A DNA stretch of 10,812 nt from positions 1-10,812 of the forward strand of contig CALFIY010000047.1 in assembly GCA_937877595.1 (NCBI GenBank), given 5' to 3'. This document shows, in pieces, positions 6,145-10,812 of the stretch. The notes below the pieces were generated by a model, which was given only the letters and a program-made list of their open reading frames with translations, searched no databases and was not told the origin of the DNA. Each line of letters opens with the position of its first letter. The first letter of the stretch is position 1. Source of the stretch: an uncultured Prevotella sp. GTDB taxonomy: Bacteria; Bacteroidota; Bacteroidia; Bacteroidales; Bacteroidaceae. A program made the translations under genes and the position numbers.

Positions 6145-6924
6145 ATGACAATCACAAGTTTACAAAACCCACGCATCAGACAACTGATGCTGCTGCAGCA
6201 GAAATCGTCGGAACGCAGGAAAACGGGACGATTCGTCGTCGAGGGACAGCGCGAACTGGGTCACTGCATCGCAGCAGGCTACGAGGCCGACACCATATAC
6301 GTCTGCACGCAACTCTACGGCAATCAGCCGCTGCCAGAGGCAGACAATGTGATAGAGGTTAGCAGCGAAGTATATCAGCGAATAGCCTATAGAGGAACAA
6401 CAGAAGGCATCATAGCACAGGTAAAGGCGCGCCAGACTTCACTTTCGGACATTTCCCTCGGCGAAAACCCGCTAATAGTGGTCGTCGAAAGCGTTGAGAA
6501 GCCCGGCAACCTTGGCGCCATACTTCGCTCGGCCGATGCGGCGGCAGCCACGGCAGTTGTGGTGTGCGACCCGCTTTCCGACCTGTACAATCCCAACCTT
6601 ATCCGCAGCAGCATAGGAGCGCTGTTCACCGTACCGACAGTGGCATGTTCCACAGAAGAGTGCATATCATTCCTGAAAGCCCACGGCATCAGCATCCTCA
6701 CTGCACAACTGCAAGACTCCCACCCCTACTACTCCACCGACATGCGCCGCCCCACTGCCATCGTGATGGGCACGGAAGCCACTGGCCTTACCAACGCATG
6801 GCGCAACGCTGCCGACGCCCACATTCACATTCCGATGCAGGGGCGGCTCGACTCGCTGAATGTCTCAGTAAGCACCGCAATACTGCTTTTCGAGGCTGTG
6901 AGGCAGAGAAGCACTGCCGTATAG
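6145..6924 (+). CDS. SpoU/TrmH-family RNA 2'-O-ribose methyltransferase
   Basis: A 259-residue SPOUT-class enzyme expected to transfer a methyl group from S-adenosylmethionine to a ribose 2'-OH of rRNA or tRNA in the cytoplasm. The N-terminal SpoU substrate-binding domain opens ITSLQNPRIRQL and has FVVEGQREL at 30-38. The three trefoil-knot motifs follow: ESVEKPGNLGAILRSAD (115-131, with N122 and the catalytic-type R128), AIVMGTEATGL (205-215, glutamate E211) and HIPMQGRLDSLNVSVSTAI (228-246). Length and motifs are complete. ATG 6145 is the first in-frame start and gives the family's usual N-terminus; there is no room for a ribosome site between it and the promoter. The RNA target cannot be read from sequence. 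It diverges from the receptor gene and lies 88 bases before wzz with no terminator between. Confidence 0.93.
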   Translation: MTITSLQNPRIRQLMLLQQKSSERRKTGRFVVEGQRELGHCIAAGYEADTIYVCTQLYGNQPLPEADNVIEVSSEVYQRIAYRGTTEGIIAQVKARQTSLSDISLGENPLIVVVESVEKPGNLGAILRSADAAAATAVVVCDPLSDLYNPNLIRSSIGALFTVPTVACSTEECISFLKAHGISILTAQLQDSHPYYSTDMRRPTAIVMGTEATGLTNAWRNAADAHIHIPMQGRLDSLNVSVSTAILLFEAVRQRSTAV

Positions 6925-7012
6925 GATGCCACGCGACCTGCGAGACAATACTTCTGCCATTCTCCACAATAAACAGGGGCATCCATACGTTATAAGAAGA
7001 AAAAAGAAAAAT

Positions 7013-8068
7013 ATGGAAGAGAACAAGATAAAGAACACTGACGTCATAGAACTGCGAGTGGTGGCAAGAAAGATTTGGGACAACCGCAAGGTCTTCTACA
7101 AGGTGCTGCCAATAGTCTTTGTACTGTCGTGCATTTTTATTTTAGGCATGCCAAGAACCTATAGCACTCAGGCAAAACTCGCACCGGAGATGGGCAATTC
7201 GCTTTCAGGCGGAACCCTTGGCTCCCTTGCAGCATCATTCGGCTTCGACATAGACGAGATGCAAACCTCCGACGCCATCACGCCGCTGCTCTACCCCGAC
7301 CTAATGGACGACAACGGCTTCGTGACAAGTCTCTTCAATATAAAAGTAGTGTCGGCTGACGGCGAGATAAACACGTCGTACTACGACTACCTCAAAACAA
7401 AACAAAAGCCCAATATCTGGCTTATTCCCATCACGAAGATACGAAAACTTCTCAACAGCGACGATGCGAAGGCAACGGGCAGCAGCAAGGGATTCGACCC
7501 TTACTATCTGTCGAAGAAAGACAATGAGATTGCAGGCTCCGTCAAGTCGTGCATAAAACTCAGCGTCGACAAGAAGACCGGCGTCATTACCATCACGACG
7601 AAGGCCCAAGACGCGCTGATATGCAAAACCATAGCCGACTCGCTCTGCGGCCGACTGCAGACATTCATCACCGACTACCGCACCAAGAAGGCACGCAACG
7701 ACTATGAATACTACAAGGAACTGACGCGCGAGGCCAAGCAGGACTACGAAAGGGCGCGCCAGCGCTATGCCAGCACGTCGGACGCCAACACTCGCGTGGC
7801 TCTGAAAAGCGTGGAACTGATGATGGAGGACATGGAAAACGACATGCAACTGAAATTCAACACCTATACCACCATCAGCAGTCAGATGCAGGCAGCCAAG
7901 GCCAAAGTGCAGGAGCGCACACCTGCCTTCACCGTACTGCAAGGTGCTGCAGTGCCCGTGAAAGCCAGCAGCCCAAAGCGCATGATATTCGTAGCCTCCA
8001 TGCTCTTCCTTGCCTTCTTCATAACCTCGCTGTATCTGGCAAGGAAAGAACTGCATTTCACTTTCTAA
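7013..8068 (+). CDS. wzz: Wzz-type polysaccharide chain-length determinant protein
   Basis: An inner membrane protein of 351 residues that sets the length distribution of Wzy-made polysaccharide. ATG 7013 is chosen because it follows an A-rich leader (AGAAGAAAAAAGAAAAAT) typical of Bacteroidetes and gives MEENKIKNTDVIELR, the usual short cytoplasmic start. An in-frame ATG at 6926 would add 29 unlikely residues. Topology fits Wzz: a first membrane segment at about 29-46, a large periplasmic region with a charged, helix-rich stretch at about 228-305, then the proline-containing VPVKASSPKR (314-323) just before the second membrane segment at about 324-342. There is no C-terminal tyrosine-kinase domain, so it is a Wzz and not a Wzc co-polymerase. 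It leads the wzx-wzy-glycosyltransferase run, with the next start 12 bases after its stop. O-antigen versus capsule cannot be decided here. Confidence 0.9.
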   Translation: MEENKIKNTDVIELRVVARKIWDNRKVFYKVLPIVFVLSCIFILGMPRTYSTQAKLAPEMGNSLSGGTLGSLAASFGFDIDEMQTSDAITPLLYPDLMDDNGFVTSLFNIKVVSADGEINTSYYDYLKTKQKPNIWLIPITKIRKLLNSDDAKATGSSKGFDPYYLSKKDNEIAGSVKSCIKLSVDKKTGVITITTKAQDALICKTIADSLCGRLQTFITDYRTKKARNDYEYYKELTREAKQDYERARQRYASTSDANTRVALKSVELMMEDMENDMQLKFNTYTTISSQMQAAKAKVQERTPAFTVLQGAAVPVKASSPKRMIFVASMLFLAFFITSLYLARKELHFTF

Positions 8069-8079
8069 ACCTTTCTGAA

Positions 8080-9438
8080 GTGTCGCTACGCACACACATA
8101 TCGGGCTGGCTGCAGATATCGTCTACAAAAAAGGCAATAATACAGAACCTGCTGTGGTCAATAGCAGGCAAGGTGGTCAGCATGCTGAGCGGACTGCTGG
8201 TAGGCATCATCGTGGCGCGCTATCTTGGGCCGGAGCACTACGGGCTGCTGAACTACGTCATCAGTTACGTGTTCCTATTCATGACATTTGCCTCGTTTGG
8301 CCTTGATGCCATAGAAATAAGGGAGGAAGCACGCCAGCAGGTGCCATACACCACGGTGATAGGCACTGCCTTCGGACTGAAAGCCGCCTTCGGACTGCTG
8401 TTTATGGTGCTCGTCATAGCGACGTCGTGGGCCATGGAAGCCGACGGCTACACCACACTGCTCGTAGCCATCTACTCGCTGACCATCGTGCTCAACTCTT
8501 TTTCCGTAGTACGCAACTATTTCACAGCCATAGTTAAGAACAAATATATCGTGCAGGCAGAGATAAGCCGCACGCTGATAGGCATCGTCATAAAGATAGC
8601 CCTGCTGCTGATGCATGCTTCGCTGACATGGTTTCTTGCCGCCTACATGTTCGACTTCCTTCTGCTGGCCAGCGGCTACTGCATATCCTATCGCTCACAG
8701 ATTGGCAGCATGCGCCAGTGGCGTTTCGACCCGGAATATGCACGCTTTCTGCTCAGGGAATCGTTTCCTCTGCTGCTTACCAACGCCGCCGTCATCGTCT
8801 ACCAACGCATTGACCAGGTTATGATAGGCCAGATGATAGACAATCGGTCGGTTGGCTACTTTGCCGTGGCATCGCGCTTCGTGGAGTTGCTGGCGTTTAT
8901 ACCCATAATGCTGGCTCAGACTATCACACCAGTGCTTGTACGCATACGCGAAGAGGACAGCCATAACCACACAAACCGCTACTCCGCAAAGAGCCAGCAG
9001 TTTATGAATCTCTCGCTGTGGCTGTCGATCTTCATTTCTGCAGTGACGTCGGCTATTGCCTATTGGCTGATACGCTACACGTTCGGAACGGCCTATCTTC
9101 CTGCTGTTGCCGTGTTGCAGATAATGGCTTTCAAGACGGCAAGCGTGGCTCTGTCGAACACTGCCGGTACTATGCTCGTAACGGAAGGCTTGCAGCGATT
9201 TGCCATACTGCGTGACGGATTTGGATGCATTGTCTGCGTTGCGCTCAACTACATATTGCTGCCTCGTTATGGCATCGTGGCCGCGGCATTCGTCGCAATA
9301 GCCAGCAATGTTGCCGCTGGCTATCTGGCCGATGCGTTCATTCCGGCATACCGCCACCTTTTCGTCAGCCAGACGAAAGCGCTGCTCTTCGGATGGCACG
9401 ACATAATACACCTCAAATCAGTCATTGCCAACAAATGA
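8080..9438 (+). CDS. wzx: Wzx-type polysaccharide repeat-unit flippase
   Basis: A 452-residue multi-pass inner membrane protein of the polysaccharide transport (PST/MOP) family, expected to move the undecaprenyl-diphosphate-linked repeat unit to the periplasmic face. Recognisable parts are the N-terminal segment with ARYLGPEHYGLLNYV (46-60) and the mid-protein NAAVIVYQRIDQVMIGQ followed by VGYFAVASRFVE (235-269). About twelve or more hydrophobic segments run to residue 426. The start is GTG at 8080. The next in-frame ATG would remove most of the first membrane segment, so GTG is the best choice though no clear ribosome site precedes it. It begins 12 bases after wzz and its TGA (9436-9438) overlaps the next start in ATGA, indicating translational coupling. 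Flippases of this family diverge fast, so the repeat-unit structure cannot be inferred. Confidence 0.92.
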   Translation: MSLRTHISGWLQISSTKKAIIQNLLWSIAGKVVSMLSGLLVGIIVARYLGPEHYGLLNYVISYVFLFMTFASFGLDAIEIREEARQQVPYTTVIGTAFGLKAAFGLLFMVLVIATSWAMEADGYTTLLVAIYSLTIVLNSFSVVRNYFTAIVKNKYIVQAEISRTLIGIVIKIALLLMHASLTWFLAAYMFDFLLLASGYCISYRSQIGSMRQWRFDPEYARFLLRESFPLLLTNAAVIVYQRIDQVMIGQMIDNRSVGYFAVASRFVELLAFIPIMLAQTITPVLVRIREEDSHNHTNRYSAKSQQFMNLSLWLSIFISAVTSAIAYWLIRYTFGTAYLPAVAVLQIMAFKTASVALSNTAGTMLVTEGLQRFAILRDGFGCIVCVALNYILLPRYGIVAAAFVAIASNVAAGYLADAFIPAYRHLFVSQTKALLFGWHDIIHLKSVIANK

Positions 9439-10694
9439 TAATTGTCCCGTTCCTGTTCTTCACGCTTCTGACAATATACTGGTGGTACAAGCATCAGGGC
9501 TTTGACGTCTGCGTATATATGTCGGCTCTCTACGCCCTGACATCGCTGCTGGCAATTATCATTGTTGCAGGAGAGATGCTTGACGCGGGCGGCATACTGT
9601 TTGACAACTACGATTTGGAACTCAACGTCGTTCCAACCATTCTCTACTGTGCACTCCTCACTCTCGGCATGCTGCCTTTTTCCATGATTTACAAGAAGGA
9701 TATTCGCGACATAACGACCAACAATCCTCTCATCATACATGCCTTGAGCGCGTTACTCTTTGCCGTTGCACTGCTTAATCTGTATCTTATCGCCGACTCT
9801 ACCGTGGAAATTCTGTCGGGTGATCTGTCGAGCGTAAGATCCGACCACTACAAAGGCATTGAGTCGCCGGCACAGGTGAAATCTGAAAGCCTGCCGTTCA
9901 TACTGCGGTTTCTCTACTACTTCAATGTCTCTACTCTGCTGGCTCTGCCGCTGGCTTTCTACTACATGTGTTTCAGGAAAAGCCAGTGGTGGGTTGTGCT
10001 GATACTGTTTTTCACATCGTTCAGCATGCCTCTTGCAGGCATACAGAGTGCCGACCGCACGGAAATAGTATTCTACGGAATGATGTTCGTGGCATGTCTG
10101 ATACTCTTCTCGCCTCATTTTTCAAAGAAGATGAAACGGGCAATGCGCATCGGGACTATACCTGTAGCGATAGCCGCTCTTGTATACTTTATCGTAGTTT
10201 CCGATGCTCGATTTAACAAAGAAGAGGGAGGTGCAGAAGCCAGAGCCGTGCAATATGCAGGCCAAGGCTATCTCAACTTCTGCTTCTTCTGGGAGAAAGG
10301 AAACACTGACTACATTGCCGCCGAAAGAGAATTTCCGCTCATTGCGCACTATGCCTTCCATATAGACAATGACGACAGCCGCAGAGAGATGCGCTCCGGA
10401 CAACAGGGCTTCTTTATGAGCGTCTTTGCCACCTACATCGGCGACGTCCTGCTTGACCTCACTCCCGTGGGCATGTTTATATGGGCTGGTGCATTCTTTT
10501 TCATCTGCTGCTTCATCTTCAAGCGTCCGCATAGAGAAGAACTGTCCGTCGGCGACCTGCTTGCATTTTTCACTCTGTCCATTATTCCGATATTCGGCAT
10601 TTACTACTATCGGTTTATGAGCATGCCGTCAACGTTTATGATACTTCTCGTGTGCGCAATAATGCTGCTTGACAAATATAAGATAAGACTATGA
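9435..10694 (+). CDS. wzy: Wzy-type O-antigen / repeat-unit polymerase
   Basis: A 419-residue inner membrane protein with roughly ten or eleven hydrophobic segments. The likely role is joining flipped repeat units into a chain at the periplasmic face. Support comes from topology and context more than motifs: evenly spaced membrane helices, a conserved-looking SADRTEIVFYGM (206-216) before a helix pair, then a large hydrophilic loop (about 256-325) containing YAGQGYLNF, and a GDVLLDLTPVGMFIW helix after the loop, the arrangement seen in oligosaccharide repeat-unit polymerases. The start is ATG 9435 in the ATGA overlap with the flippase stop. The open frame extends upstream to 9225, but that part is a shadow of the flippase gene with no membrane character. 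It ends TGA 10692-10694, again overlapping the next ATG. Position next to wzz and wzx makes the call firm as a class, while substrate linkage is unknown. Confidence 0.85.
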   Translation: MIIVPFLFFTLLTIYWWYKHQGFDVCVYMSALYALTSLLAIIIVAGEMLDAGGILFDNYDLELNVVPTILYCALLTLGMLPFSMIYKKDIRDITTNNPLIIHALSALLFAVALLNLYLIADSTVEILSGDLSSVRSDHYKGIESPAQVKSESLPFILRFLYYFNVSTLLALPLAFYYMCFRKSQWWVVLILFFTSFSMPLAGIQSADRTEIVFYGMMFVACLILFSPHFSKKMKRAMRIGTIPVAIAALVYFIVVSDARFNKEEGGAEARAVQYAGQGYLNFCFFWEKGNTDYIAAEREFPLIAHYAFHIDNDDSRREMRSGQQGFFMSVFATYIGDVLLDLTPVGMFIWAGAFFFICCFIFKRPHREELSVGDLLAFFTLSIIPIFGIYYYRFMSMPSTFMILLVCAIMLLDKYKIRL

Positions 10695-10812
10695 CCATAT
10701 TCACCATTATCGTCACATATAATGCCATGCAGCGAGGCTGGATAGACCGCTGTCTGAAAAGTTTGGCTGAAAGCACCGCTCCCACAACGGCTATCGTCAT
10801 CGACAACGGCTC
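10691..10812 (+). CDS. Family 2 glycosyltransferase, N-terminal fragment (3' end outside window)
   Basis: Forty residues are visible from ATG 10691, which overlaps the polymerase stop in ATGA. They read TIFTIIVTYNAM, then WIDRCLKSLAES and TAIVIDNGS, the opening beta strand, first helix and second beta strand of a GT-A fold in family GT2, with the aspartate of VIDNGS in the nucleotide-sugar binding position. It would add a sugar to the lipid-linked repeat unit at the cytoplasmic face. The catalytic half is beyond the window, so sugar and linkage are unknown. The gene continues past base 10812. Confidence 0.85.
   Translation, partial: MTIFTIIVTYNAMQRGWIDRCLKSLAESTAPTTAIVIDNG

Noticed and set aside
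6926..7012. 29-residue N-terminal extension of the Wzz protein
   Set aside because: The extension is unlike Wzz N-termini, and ATG 7013 has the A-rich leader expected in this group.
7301..8095. A 264-codon minus-strand frame opposite wzz
   Set aside because: It is antisense to a gene with clear Wzz topology; no domain, signal or promoter supports it.
1..10812. Insertion sequence, phage, tRNA or rRNA, integrase site, invertible promoter
   Set aside because: No transposase, integrase or phage protein, no tRNA-like cloverleaf and no pair of long inverted repeats flanking a promoter could be recognised by eye.

Overview
The window looks like a chromosomal segment from a Bacteroidales bacterium, most likely Prevotella or a close relative. 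The grounds are a TonB receptor with a CarboxypepD_reg-like N-terminal domain, a large modular secreted protein ending in a GINIVGGRKIVK-type tail, promoters of the Bacteroidetes TTTG / TAnnTTTG form, and A-rich leaders rather than clear Shine-Dalgarno sites. The genus is inference; no rRNA or tRNA gene is present to test it.

Layout. Positions 1-408 hold the end of aspartate-semialdehyde dehydrogenase (asd), whose stop codon lies in a 14-bp tandem duplication. A Bacteroidetes-type promoter (451-482) precedes a secreted ~950-residue protein (525-3377). That protein is built from two X25/SusE-like beta-sandwich repeats followed by a duplicated ~330-residue unit; no catalytic domain is recognised. 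It ends at a strong intrinsic terminator (3435-3491). Between it and the convergent TonB-dependent receptor gene (6079-3683, minus strand) lie six head-to-tail 21-bp units (3524-3649).

The receptor gene diverges from a SpoU/TrmH-family RNA methyltransferase gene (6145-6924). The methyltransferase gene has a near-consensus promoter (6107-6137) placed so close to the ATG that its mRNA should be leaderless or almost so.

From 7013 to the right edge runs the start of a Wzy-dependent surface polysaccharide cluster: a Wzz-type chain-length determinant, a Wzx-type flippase, a Wzy-type polymerase and a truncated family 2 glycosyltransferase. The last three are tightly packed, with two ATGA stop/start overlaps, so they are almost certainly one operon. 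In this pathway the glycosyltransferases build an undecaprenyl-linked repeat unit, Wzx flips it across the inner membrane, Wzy polymerises it and Wzz sets chain length. No terminator or recognisable promoter separates the methyltransferase gene from wzz, so readthrough is possible.

Most of the window is ordinary Bacteroidales gene content. The least explained items are the 21-bp repeat array and the twice-duplicated secreted protein. No convincing novel defence, mobile or RNA system was found.
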